Shown here: piece by piece, positions 28,201 to 34,591 of the stretch
Position numbering within the stretch: position 1 is the first letter of the stretch
Layout: each line of letters begins with the position of its first letter
Assembly: GCA_030147755.1 (NCBI GenBank)
Contig: JASBUW010000003.1
Location: 1 to 37,501, forward strand
DNA length: 37,501 nucleotides
Direction: 5' to 3'
Source: Parachlamydiaceae bacterium
GTDB lineage: Bacteria; Chlamydiota; Chlamydiia; Chlamydiales; Parachlamydiaceae
Notes under the pieces: model-generated
Seen by the model: only the letters and a program-made list of their open reading frames with translations
Told to the model about the DNA's origin: nothing
Databases searched by the model: none
Made by a program: the position numbers and the translations under genes

Positions 28201-28477
28201 CTGTTTCGTTTAATGGGAAATTTTCTTCTATACACACATCGGCTACTGCTTCAGCCGCTCCGCATTCAAAACACATTTCATCTCCCTGATCAAGAGTGTG
28301 CCCGTTAACACACTGTCTTATGGTAGGAGAAGTGACAGGTATTTCGGGAATGAAATCAATCTGGCCAGGAAGTCTTAGAGGTTCTAGGGTGAGATCCCAT
28401 CCACAATTTTCGCATAAAACTTCTTCTTGAGAGCGTTCTTCTTGACATCCTTGGCACTTACGAATGAAGCGTGTCAT
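22247..28477 (-). CDS. Zinc ribbon-pseudokinase-SF1 helicase-nuclease fusion protein
   Basis: This 2076-residue protein starts MTRFIRKCQGC. Two zinc ribbons come first: Cys8, 11, 22 and 25, then Cys56, His60, Cys69 and 72. A protein-kinase fold at about 85-340 lacks its catalytic residues: the HRD motif is HGN (HGNLRPENIL, 208-217), the DFG position reads GFQ (about 229-231), and the VAIK lysine is absent. A region like DUF4011 follows. The SF1/COG1112 helicase has motif I GPPGTGKS (955-962), DEAS (1617-1620), GDEKQMPP, VQGDERD and NVAITRAREK (1880-1889), with a helical insertion of about 650 residues between motifs I and II. The end (1960-2060) looks like a Vsr/PD-(D/E)XK nuclease: Asp1988 and ECD at 2004-2006. 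The start at 28477 has GGAAG upstream and overlaps the radical-SAM gene. Kinase-helicase fusion recalls MkoA of the Mokosh defence system. Confidence 0.92.
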   Translation of the reverse strand: MTRFIRKCQGCQEERSQEEVLCENCGWDLTLEPLRLPGQIDFIPEIPVTSPTIRQCVNGHTLDQGDEMCFECGAAEAVADVCIEENFPLNETVIDGWSAIDQLESRSEAFEIFIVERHGYRALLTFYLPDAHPDSTIYEVLKRLPKGYVPEILAHGEWQGRRYEVTDFIAQSNLLDLISTSTDLEMIRQIVKSIGRILCALTENGLRHGNLRPENILISHRTPLNLLLTGFQFSRLSTFDLDTVTQPNSTRYTAPEVIAGGISAASDWWSLGMIILQLITNGQCFDGIHEKAFLIHVVTRGVSLPKGIDPSLNLLLRGLLARDPDQRWQWKQVQSWLSGEAVEAPSDNHSEEDRIEPALEFKEHSYVCPKMYALSAAEAANWEQAKDLLMRGVVATWLEERKMDSKIIAGVRLATSIDSILEDFRHALALMWMNPNLPLIYQGEIVTSSWLLQNPIQGYEIITGPLISLLRQMNRELHLCDLHDRMERARERAKNLEIELSEESFRLLALVSSRSNLERQWTIHRRLYPGSDHSGLNSLMDRQKITDEELIILLGASLKQYQSAEQILNQAHTVASQAGLSSYDRLAAQQWFDISRRDLYREIEERTANYSRCGIARVDEWANDFRIERRISLPRALALLSVSKESWQEPPRQQYVSTILEFFEKRTASLAQRGPLVRMLIGKSSSRVDLASIAGKKIKASSILEYLISRVEAPIEIDRAAFEDDSNLERKLRRLVRHAQTYKRDTGIDSLYLGFPFLVMRDNRPDTMETKPRIAPILLWPIKINMENRNRVFIFFDRDREEVRINPALIGLIGVEEAKKWVEAAKELLGRSSIRPEGVIDAFGTLVDPRERILCPLPDCDYKIKAGNRQIVCSAVLFHAEFMGQAIGEDLHQMKKQSPAGTSLETALRVNKDSITSFPLPLIPEKDRYFTMESDPSQEKAVFRARQSPGLLIEGPPGTGKSQTIVNIIGDCIGRKQTVLVICQKSAALEVLAKRLDAEGLQDRFFYITHVNKDRISVIQSIRTQVEGIAQSIRAYRSENVERERDALAEKIEKLEREIDKHHGAVHTIDEATGLSYRILLGQLIDLEDNEIRFMDVPGLRRLLMDLNQTQLTAIEESCSSLAGIWLASSFEGNPLANLKLFSPDTALVNEFIHTLFAFIDKEKKRDEVNQQSTVSFDVEDPIPHQEWVKSHDKLLKKVDWKNISSWFHLFTPNDPSKGIEILQQLEKLKQSLISLDLQNHDPHLSIKLIELPISTVKKWLSLAKSASAPKPFFSRLNPLLFIKQRRIQNILIKLGETPTLERILQLQKAAELEIQQRPIRDAILKFLDTFYQEMKISAPLFLKELRLLVDRIIEEVALAKNAILALHACPRQEEVESIAKTGLPAYQNLVTKYGEAFARHQVRSNSLDALDRLSSFFCEAFFNTCRVNIRENKSNLADLQPIVESLSVLSAYQEFRLQAADLSSEALKIFATLREKDKGLREYPSEELEAVVRRIIGREARLAWKDRMEQKFPLLRLTQKELSRKIQTLDKSNAKIRKLNQRFLAFNIDIEKVRDPGEWEDITRLRGPRARRLREIIERGWDMGLMHLRPVWLMNPDTASQLLPLRAGMFDVIIFDEASQIPIENALPTLYRAKRAVISGDEKQMPPTNVFMKHLGDDEDHVSDDEDLDEMMSAAERDAMEDIWNRREIKDCSDLLSLGKTVLPRSMLQIHYRSKYRELIAFSNAAFYGNHLSVPVRHPESVIQDMRPIEVIRVEGIYANQTNRQEAEKVVDLLAEKWLSPEKPSIGVVTFNAKQADLIEDILAERADNDPAFHQALSHERDRQQGGEDMSFFVKNVENVQGDERDMIIFSSTFGRNEKGSFRRQFGLLSQTGGERRLNVAITRAREKIVLVTSLPINEISDALSKRQKPKNSRDYLQAYCDYASKISDGFLENARRSLDSMASENHTAQMSSHFDKDGFIRSVAAFIRSLGLKPFAIKENDAFGLDFVIEDTEKKRFGIGIECDALCHPILENARAREVWRPKVLRMEIPHLHRVTSYAWYHRRKEEMDRLKQMLEEALGIVLTETPIKISSEG

Positions 28478-29129
28478 AAGATCTTCCTTTCTTTGAACGC
28501 TCATCTTGTGTAGTGACAGCAACGTGACCTTCTTTCGCCAAGAGAGTCTTTAGGCGTCGCATATCATCGCGCCCGGGAATCCCAGCGAGCCATATAGTTC
28601 CTTCTTCTTCAAACATAATATCAAAGGTCTTGTCAGATGGCTTAAGAGGGCGCTCAAATGAACGAAATAGCGTTTCTCCGAGAGGAGTAAGACAATGAAG
28701 ACGTTGATTATCACTGCCTCGCAAAGCAAGTGTTTGAGGGGTATTTTCTTCGTAAGGATCAGAAATAAGGGCATCTATCATTCCCTTGCACTGATCCACT
28801 AATGGAGCAATTTTCTCAAAAGGATGTCCACTATAAACCAGAATATCCTTATTAGTTTTAGAGCGAACTTGGGCAAGAAAATGAATCAACGCTTCCGGTT
28901 GATCAAAAGGTTCTCCACCGGAAATAGTAATCCCATCTGCTTCGCTCAGCCAAGGATTAATAACATTCATGATTTCACTAATTGAAACACCCCCCTTTCC
29001 AGTTCCCCACGTATCGGCTGATACACATCCCTTACAACGAATGGAACATCCTTGAAACCAGAGGCCAATACGGCGGCCTGGTCCCAGAGTAGTGACAGGA
29101 AAGTGAATTCTGGAAAGGTAAAGCATCAT
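28458..29129 (-). CDS. Radical-SAM activase-like protein (NrdG-like)
   Basis: The 223-residue protein has the 4Fe-4S motif CxxxCxxC (Cys28, Cys32, Cys35 in GCSIRCKGC) and GGEP (71-74), the SAM-binding pattern, followed by FDQPEALIHFL. This is the layout of glycyl-radical activases such as NrdG and PflA. No glycyl-radical enzyme is encoded nearby. The last 60 residues (from about 155) hold an extra beta-rich domain (FDIMFEEEGTIWLAGIPG) not typical of NrdG. The start ATG at 29129 overlaps the AAA gene's TGA, and the helicase start lies inside the end of this gene, so it is tightly co-translated with the ATPase and the helicase. Confidence 0.9.
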   Translation of the reverse strand: MMLYLSRIHFPVTTLGPGRRIGLWFQGCSIRCKGCVSADTWGTGKGGVSISEIMNVINPWLSEADGITISGGEPFDQPEALIHFLAQVRSKTNKDILVYSGHPFEKIAPLVDQCKGMIDALISDPYEENTPQTLALRGSDNQRLHCLTPLGETLFRSFERPLKPSDKTFDIMFEEEGTIWLAGIPGRDDMRRLKTLLAKEGHVAVTTQDERSKKGRSYDTLHS

Positions 29130-30997
29130 AATAGCGCACTCTCAGCGGGAATATCGTCGGTAAGATTGAGCTTGGTTACCGTACCGCTTTCAACAGTACG
29201 GATGCAAAGCTGACTACCAGATTCGATATTTCCATCAAAGAGCGCTCTAGAAAGAGGATTGACTAAATGCGTTTCGATTTTATTGCGGATTCCTCGTCCA
29301 CCATTAGACAGATCCTGTAAACAAAGTTCTCTAAGGGTTTGCAAGGCAGCGGGAGTGGTAGTCACATCAATTCCCAGAGATCCTCTTAAATCTGCAAGCA
29401 CATTAGTGACCATGCTCTTGAAAATTTGTTCGGCTATATTATCACGAATGAAGTCAAATACGATGACATTATCTCCTATTCGATTGAGAATTTCAGGTCG
29501 ATTGAGGGTAAGCTTAAAATGCTTTTCAATCTCTTCTCGAATGCATTTTTGAATACTTTCAAAGGAGTCCGTCGATGCAACTGTTGCTTTTCTCTCTCCA
29601 TTGATATCTGTTTGATAAATCCCAAGATTAGAAGTAAAAACGATAAAAGCTTCTGTAAAATAGACCTTTTCTCCTCTGCCAGATGTTAACACTCCGTCAT
29701 CAAGAATTTGAAGAAATTTGTCGAGAATTCTGGGATGAGCTTTTTCAATTTCATCAAATAGAACAACGCTAAAGGGTTTTTCACGAATGGCGTTTGTCAG
29801 CTCTCCTCCCACATCGTAACCAATATAACCTGGAGGGGCGCCAATCAAGCGTTGATCCGAATGTTCAGCACTAAACTCAGACATGTCAAAACGAATATAG
29901 GCGCTTTCATCTCCAAATAGGAGGCTGGTAATGGATTTGGCTAGTTCTGTCTTTCCCACACCTGTTGGTCCTGCTAAAAAGGCTACTCCTCTCGGACGTC
30001 CACCTCGACGCGGAGCCCCTACTCCTGTAACTGCCCGTTTAATGATATCAAGCATATGGGCCACCGCATGGTCTTGTCCCTTGACTCGCTCCATAATAAA
30101 GTTCTCGCCATCACGGATCTTGCGTCGGTCGATTTTTTGCCAAGGATCCTCAGAAACACCGACCTTGTAGCGTCGAACAGCTTCACCGATCTTGGCATAT
30201 CCTAACTTCTCCTCTCGACAAAGCTGAGCAATTAGCATGAGATCAACTAAAAGCAAGCCTTCGGTGTTATCCACAAAGCTTTGAAGCGCGACATCTTTTA
30301 GGTGAGCAGATGCTTCTTTGGCTCCTTCTAAAGATTGGATAAGAGAATTTGCAAGAATTCGACGCATCTGATGATCTGGATTTGGAATAGAAATATGGCG
30401 AACTTTAGATTTGTCGACGGTTAGCCAAGCGGGCATATCTCCTTCTTTTTCAACTATCCAAAAGATCGTATTAAAAAATGGCTTTGAAGGAGATCCATGA
30501 GGACGCACACGAGCTTCGTGAGATCGAATCAAAGCTCGAGTAAAAAGGCGATGTTCGTTATCACTGAGTTCATTTTGACGCATAATCAGGCGGGATGCAA
30601 AGTCGATGACTAGAGCGATGGGTTCTCCTTTCCAAGTCATCACTTTTTCTAAAACTTCTTCGAAAAGATCTAGACCGGCAGGCGCACAACCATTTGCTGG
30701 TTGAAGTCCTAACTGCTTCATTATATTTTCTGCAGCTTCATAACCTTGTTGGCTATTTACGGGATCAATAATTTTGAAGCCATTAATGAAGTCATAGCAT
30801 AAGACATGAGAATAGCCATAAGTCCGTAACTCTCCATTTAAGCAAGAAGTAAGAGAGCGCACAATCGCACCGCCAGCTTTATTTTCAATCTGAAGATCTC
30901 GCACATTACCAGAAAATACAAACTGACTCTTCAAAGGCAAGAAACGTATAAGATCTCGCACCCATTTCGCTTGCTGCATTTCAACTTTTTCTAACAT
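29126..30997 (-). CDS. ClpB-D2-type AAA+ ATPase with degenerate N-terminal ATPase-like domain
   Basis: The C-terminal half (about 300-600) of this 623-residue protein is a ClpB/Hsp104 D2-type AAA+ module: Walker A GPTGVGKT (343-350), pore loop GYIGYDVGG (390-398), Walker B VVLFDEIEKAH (411-421), arginine finger region RPEILNRI (500-507) and sensor-2 GGRGIRNK (566-573). The N-terminal part (1-290) resembles a second ATPase fold (QFVFSGNVRDLQ; Walker-B-like IALVIDFASRL at 127-137), but no P-loop is visible. There is no N-domain or middle domain, so it is not ClpB itself. The pore loop suggests a protein-threading or remodelling activity, fuelled by one active ring. It is the first gene of the operon. 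Confidence 0.93.
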   Translation of the reverse strand: MLEKVEMQQAKWVRDLIRFLPLKSQFVFSGNVRDLQIENKAGGAIVRSLTSCLNGELRTYGYSHVLCYDFINGFKIIDPVNSQQGYEAAENIMKQLGLQPANGCAPAGLDLFEEVLEKVMTWKGEPIALVIDFASRLIMRQNELSDNEHRLFTRALIRSHEARVRPHGSPSKPFFNTIFWIVEKEGDMPAWLTVDKSKVRHISIPNPDHQMRRILANSLIQSLEGAKEASAHLKDVALQSFVDNTEGLLLVDLMLIAQLCREEKLGYAKIGEAVRRYKVGVSEDPWQKIDRRKIRDGENFIMERVKGQDHAVAHMLDIIKRAVTGVGAPRRGGRPRGVAFLAGPTGVGKTELAKSITSLLFGDESAYIRFDMSEFSAEHSDQRLIGAPPGYIGYDVGGELTNAIREKPFSVVLFDEIEKAHPRILDKFLQILDDGVLTSGRGEKVYFTEAFIVFTSNLGIYQTDINGERKATVASTDSFESIQKCIREEIEKHFKLTLNRPEILNRIGDNVIVFDFIRDNIAEQIFKSMVTNVLADLRGSLGIDVTTTPAALQTLRELCLQDLSNGGRGIRNKIETHLVNPLSRALFDGNIESGSQLCIRTVESGTVTKLNLTDDIPAESALL

Positions 30998-31385
30998 TTT
31001 GTTATCGCGTTTAGCTATTAATTTTTAAATACTTAAATGCATTAAAAAGCTAAAACATAACACAAGAATCATTAAAAACTCTACTATTTGTTTCCAAATT
31101 GATCTGATTTAAAACGCAAATTTATTGAAAACGAAGAGTTTGCTCAATTGTACGAGTCTCCAAACGCTTCGCGTATTACAAAAAAATCACTTTGAAAATT
31201 TCATCGAACAACAGGCTATATAAACAGAGTTACTTCTAAATAACTCGAATATCCCTAATCGCTATTGTAAAGAAGATAGGATAAATCTTGGATCTTTTAA
31301 CAGCTATCCATAGAAACATGGAAAATCTTGACTTCCATGTACTTCCATGTTAATTTCTATGTAAACAGTCAAAAAAGAGTACTCC
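30998..31385. other. Divergent intergenic region with operator-like array
   Basis: This 388-base A/T-rich gap separates the four-gene operon (minus) from the AlbA_2 gene (plus). No gene or clear sigma70 promoter is seen. Its right part holds the repeat array described at 31308-31362. Confidence 0.7.
31308..31362. promoter_or_regulatory. Inverted array of TTCCATGT-type repeats upstream of AlbA_2 gene
   Basis: ACTTCCATGT occurs twice in tandem (31331-31350), followed by AATTTCTATGT. Just upstream are copies in the other orientation, CCATAGAAA and ACATGGAAA (31308-31324). The array is roughly symmetrical about 31328 and ends about 25 bases before the ATG at 31386. It looks like an operator, probably for the DNA-binding protein encoded next to it. 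Confidence 0.6.
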
Positions 31386-32738
31386 ATGCTTGAAGAACTC
31401 CTATCCAGGAATGAAGGAAAAACTCTCGAATTCAAAGAAAATTTGCAATCGCTGCAAAAAATTGTTCAAACCATTATCGCTTTTGCCAACACAGCAGGTG
31501 GAATATTGCTGATAGGCGTTAAAAATGAGACAAAAGAAGTTGTTGGATTATCCAATATTTTACAAGAAGAGGAAAAGATTGCCAATGCTATCGCCGATTC
31601 CGTTTCTCCTTTGCTGATCCCAAATCTGCAATTTTGTTCTTACCGAGATCGGGATATACTCATCATCACTGTTCCTTATAGTCCAAATCTTTATCATTTA
31701 AAATCGAAAGGTGAAATTGCTGGCACGTTCATACGCTTTGGTTCCACCAATCGATTGGCAGATGCTCATATCATAGCTGAAATACGTCGACTAAAAGAAC
31801 ACACGTCTTTTGACCAGCTACCTGATTGCAAATACTCTCTTGATGACTTTGATTTTGAGTTAGCTGGAAAATTTTTCGCCAATGCAGGAAAAGCATTTAC
31901 TGAAACTAAAGCGAAGTCTTTAGAGCTTCTTGTGATACATCAATCGGAAACTTACCCAACAAAAGGGGGATTACTGCTTTTTGGAAAAGACAGGGACAAG
32001 CTTTTTCCAGACCCCATTGCTAGAATGATTCGTTTCGAAGGAGTTTCCAAAAGTTCGGCTATTGATGAGTTAGAGAATAGAAGCTCATTGCCACAAGTGT
32101 TAGAAGAGATTCTAGCCTTTATTCGTCGACATACCTCTGTAAAAGCATCTATCAAAGGAACAAAGCGTGAGGAAATTCCTCAGTATTCTCCGATGATACT
32201 TCGTGAAGCAACAATGAACGCTTTAGTTCATGCGGATTATGCGAACCATCGTTCTCCTATTCAAATTGCTATCTTTGATGATCGGATAGAAATCACTAAT
32301 CCAGGCGCTTTACCTTTTGGTTTAAGTCTTGATACAGCTATTTCAGGAGTTTCTCAGCTTAGGAATAAAGTGTTAGGCAGAACCTTTCGAGAACTTAAGC
32401 TAACCGAGCATTGGGGATCAGGCCTAAAAAAGATGATAGAAGCGTGTGAGCAGCAAAATATCCCCTCACCAAAATTTGAAGAACTGGATAATTTTTTTCG
32501 AGTTACGCTTTATCCAAAATCAACAACAAGTATTCCTACAACTACTTGGCAAACACCAATTTTCGATTACCTGAAAAAGCATAATAAGATCAGTGCAAAA
32601 ATAGCACAAGAGATTTGGCAAGTCACCCGACGAACAACTACGACCCGACTTAAAGAAATGTGCAATCAAGGATTACTTGTAGACATATCAACAAGCCCAA
32701 AAGATCCTCAAAAAATATTCGTTTTAGCAAAAACTTAA
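31386..32738 (+). CDS. AlbA_2 (Schlafen-like) DNA-binding protein with HATPase and winged helix
   Basis: The 450-residue protein follows the common plan of these regulators, often mislabelled RecG-related helicases. The AlbA_2 domain (about 1-130) includes EGKTLEFKEN, FANTAGGILLIGV and GTFIRFGSTNRLADA. A central HATPase-like domain (about 200-370) contains LREATMNALVHADYANH, RIEITNPGALPFG and EHWGSGLKKMIEAC. A C-terminal winged helix (about 385-450) follows: IFDYLKKHNKISAKIAQEIW. It contains no helicase motifs. Such proteins are taken to be DNA-binding regulators. It is divergent from the four-gene operon and has an operator-like array in front of it, so it may control itself and possibly the operon. 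Confidence 0.88.
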   Translation: MLEELLSRNEGKTLEFKENLQSLQKIVQTIIAFANTAGGILLIGVKNETKEVVGLSNILQEEEKIANAIADSVSPLLIPNLQFCSYRDRDILIITVPYSPNLYHLKSKGEIAGTFIRFGSTNRLADAHIIAEIRRLKEHTSFDQLPDCKYSLDDFDFELAGKFFANAGKAFTETKAKSLELLVIHQSETYPTKGGLLLFGKDRDKLFPDPIARMIRFEGVSKSSAIDELENRSSLPQVLEEILAFIRRHTSVKASIKGTKREEIPQYSPMILREATMNALVHADYANHRSPIQIAIFDDRIEITNPGALPFGLSLDTAISGVSQLRNKVLGRTFRELKLTEHWGSGLKKMIEACEQQNIPSPKFEELDNFFRVTLYPKSTTSIPTTTWQTPIFDYLKKHNKISAKIAQEIWQVTRRTTTTRLKEMCNQGLLVDISTSPKDPQKIFVLAKT

Positions 32739-32749
32739 AAAGCAGTTAC

Positions 32750-32800
32750 CATAGTTGTACCCACATCTTTTGTCGATCAAAAGATGTGGGTACAACTATG
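32750..32800. terminator. Perfect hairpin after the AlbA_2 gene
   Basis: Two 23-base arms (32750-32772 and 32778-32800) are perfectly complementary around a 5-base loop (TCGAT), starting 12 bases after the stop codon. There is no T run, so it may act as a bidirectional stop or RNA-processing structure rather than a classical intrinsic terminator. It does not show the 9-nt period of the long repeats. Confidence 0.65.
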
Positions 32801-32807
32801 AGGAATA

Positions 32808-32855
32808 TGCCCAAAGCTGGAGTCGAACCGACGACCTTCGCATTACGAATGCGGG
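32808..32855 (-). pseudogene. 3' remnant of a tRNA-Thr(CGT) gene, probable integration scar
   Basis: Read on the minus strand, the segment contains CGCATTCGTAATGCG (anticodon stem with TTCGTAA loop, anticodon CGT), AAGGTC, a T-arm with GGTTCGACTCC, and ends TTTGGGCA like a tRNA 3' end. No matching D-arm or 5' acceptor half (GCCCAAA) is found upstream, and the T-stem is imperfect. Partial 3' tRNA copies are typical of attachment sites used by tyrosine integrases, so this may mark one end of a former genomic island. No integrase is present. The stretch 32856-33014 next to it shows nothing recognisable. Confidence 0.65.
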
Positions 32856-33014
32856 AACTATTCAGACAATCCAGGAAGAACCAGCCACTTTCCCAGTGAT
32901 AATAGATCTAAAGAGCATAAAAGGCTATTAGATTTTACCGGATTTTGTTGGCAAAATGTTTTCTCGTTGCACCGCCGCTGCACCGCCAATCTAATCAAAT
33001 ACAATTTCTCAAAG

Positions 33015-33776
33015 CTACCCTTTGAAGCCAAAGAAAAGTTGTAGAAGGCTAATCGCCTCAGCTATGATCTTCGGATGATTTTTTGTAGGGGTAAAAATTG
33101 TTAAGTTGTTGTTCTCCCCTAAATGCTCTATATCATTGATTGGCACGGGGTGGTATTTTTCTAATAAGCGATGACGTTGCTTACTTGGAAACGAATATTC
33201 AAGATGCACGATTTCTGGATTTATATTGGGCCCAACTAGACCGTGCTTTAAACCAAATTGATTGAGACCCAAAGTAGAACAATCGTCATGTCTTGGGGCG
33301 GCATCCTGCTGTCTATGTGCTGTATGCTTATTTCTGATCGGTAGTAGAGCTAAAATAGATGGTATTTCTCCTGCGATCACATTCTCTTTTACGACAGAAC
33401 TAAACCACTTAGATTCAAAAAATGTAGCCAATTGTCCAAGCCTTCCGATATAAGCTACAGCTTCGTGGACAGCAGGGTGATGGTTAGTTCGTCTCGATAT
33501 TTTTGGAAGGTAAACAAGTTCTCCGCTCTGTCTCTTAAAAATCGATCTAAGTTCTACAGATCGATTGCATGCAGCTTTTTCATAACGCCTAAGATTTTTT
33601 ATATGATATTCGAGGCCATCAACAATATCCAAAACACCAATTAAATTGTTTTTGTGCTGCAAATAAAGTGGATGGTTTGAATGGAGAGCAAATAAATAAA
33701 AAATTTTTCGAACAGGCTGATGGATTTTTTTGTAAGTCCCTTTCTTGGGATTGCTTGGTAACGTAAGTTCTAGCAT
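33015..33776 (-). CDS. Hypothetical protein, second gene of an unknown pair
   Basis: This 253-residue soluble protein matches no family I recognise. The N-terminal 75 residues are basic; a helical part in the middle includes VHEAVAYIGRLGQLATFFESKW; then comes a His-rich segment (IRNKHTAHRQQDAAPRHDD, about residues 145-165). The C-terminus has EAISLLQLFFGF. The ATG at 33776 overlaps the stop of the upstream gene by seven bases, so translation is coupled (a TTG at 33788 is the only earlier start). No membrane segment. The pair sits between the tRNA remnant and the disrupted hsdS gene, a typical accessory position. Confidence 0.75.
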   Translation of the reverse strand: MLELTLPSNPKKGTYKKIHQPVRKIFYLFALHSNHPLYLQHKNNLIGVLDIVDGLEYHIKNLRRYEKAACNRSVELRSIFKRQSGELVYLPKISRRTNHHPAVHEAVAYIGRLGQLATFFESKWFSSVVKENVIAGEIPSILALLPIRNKHTAHRQQDAAPRHDDCSTLGLNQFGLKHGLVGPNINPEIVHLEYSFPSKQRHRLLEKYHPVPINDIEHLGENNNLTIFTPTKNHPKIIAEAISLLQLFFGFKG

Positions 33777-34579
33777 GGATGAATACAATGATTTTTAATA
33801 TTTTGTATTTGTTGATCGACTTTTGCGTTCGTTACTGATCGTAATGCTTCAAGCTGATTGCTTGTAAGAACTGGAGATTGCTTAGCTTGCATAATCAAAT
33901 CAAATAATGAATCAGAGGGTTTGGCGAAGTCTGGAATGCGGTAACCCGAAGCAAGTTTTTCATTTACATTAGCCAATTTTCTTGCAAAAGGAGTCGTCAA
34001 TACAACTAAATCCCAATCCTCGAAGGCTAAAATTCTTCCAATTTCATGAGATTCACTTCGAAGATGCCATAAGGGAACATCTTTGTCTTGATTTCCACGT
34101 AAGTATGTTCTTAAAAAGAAATCAGAAGTTTCCCATGTTTTTGGAATAAGCATTAATGCTAATGAAAAATTTGATGGATGCGAGAGCTGAAGTTGTAAAT
34201 ATTCATCCGCGTCTTCAAAATTAATAAATGTATCATCTCTCCTGAGCAAATCTGGTTTGCGATTAAGAGTAATCCCTTCAACTAACAAGGAACGAACTTC
34301 AGGAGATCTCGGAAAAAGATCTCCATTAGGATATTCCACATAATGAATTATTCTTGTTTTTGACCTTATGTGAACTCGTTTTTTATGCCAGCTTATATGA
34401 ATTGGCGGATCTAAAATATTATTTGAATCAATATCCAGCACTTTTTCCGGCGCTGTTTCGGAATGATGAAAAAGATAATATATCTCATTCTTAGCAAGAT
34501 TGAAGCTTAAAGTGCCTAAAACATACAAATCAGAACCAATAGAAATTTTAAGGTGTATTTTTCGCGGTTTTTGGGTCAT
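33770..34579 (-). CDS. Hypothetical protein, first gene of an unknown pair
   Basis: The 269-residue soluble protein starts MTQKPRKIHLKISIGSD. The first 100 or so residues look beta-rich (LYVLGTLSFNL, YYLFHHSE, IHISWHKKRVHIRSK), the middle mixed (FSLALMLIPKTWETSDFFLR), and the C-terminus helical. I recognise no family. Its gene is followed by the other member of the pair with a short overlap. A small cargo module such as a toxin-antitoxin-like or defence unit is possible, but nothing in the sequence shows it. Confidence 0.75.
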   Translation of the reverse strand: MTQKPRKIHLKISIGSDLYVLGTLSFNLAKNEIYYLFHHSETAPEKVLDIDSNNILDPPIHISWHKKRVHIRSKTRIIHYVEYPNGDLFPRSPEVRSLLVEGITLNRKPDLLRRDDTFINFEDADEYLQLQLSHPSNFSLALMLIPKTWETSDFFLRTYLRGNQDKDVPLWHLRSESHEIGRILAFEDWDLVVLTTPFARKLANVNEKLASGYRIPDFAKPSDSLFDLIMQAKQSPVLTSNQLEALRSVTNAKVDQQIQNIKNHCIHPC

Positions 34580-34591
34580 GATGATCCTGCT

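Noticed and set aside
28458-29129. Annotation as NrdG, the anaerobic ribonucleotide reductase activase
   Set aside because: The motif spacing fits, but the gene is coupled to an AAA+ and a helicase gene, no nrdD is present, and there is an additional C-terminal domain.
29126-30997. Annotation as ClpB chaperone
   Set aside because: The N-domain, the first active ATPase and the middle coiled coil of ClpB are absent; only the D2-like module matches.
22024-31000. Several long open frames antisense to the four-gene operon
   Set aside because: They have no ribosome binding sites, unnatural composition and overlap genes with clear domain motifs.
31386-32738. Annotation as ATP-dependent DNA helicase RecG
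   Set aside because: There are no helicase motifs; the domains are AlbA_2, HATPase-like and winged helix.
32660-32899. Open frame with MPKAGVEPTTFALRMRELF
   Set aside because: The motif is the complement of the tRNA-Thr remnant read as protein, a familiar artefact next to integration sites.
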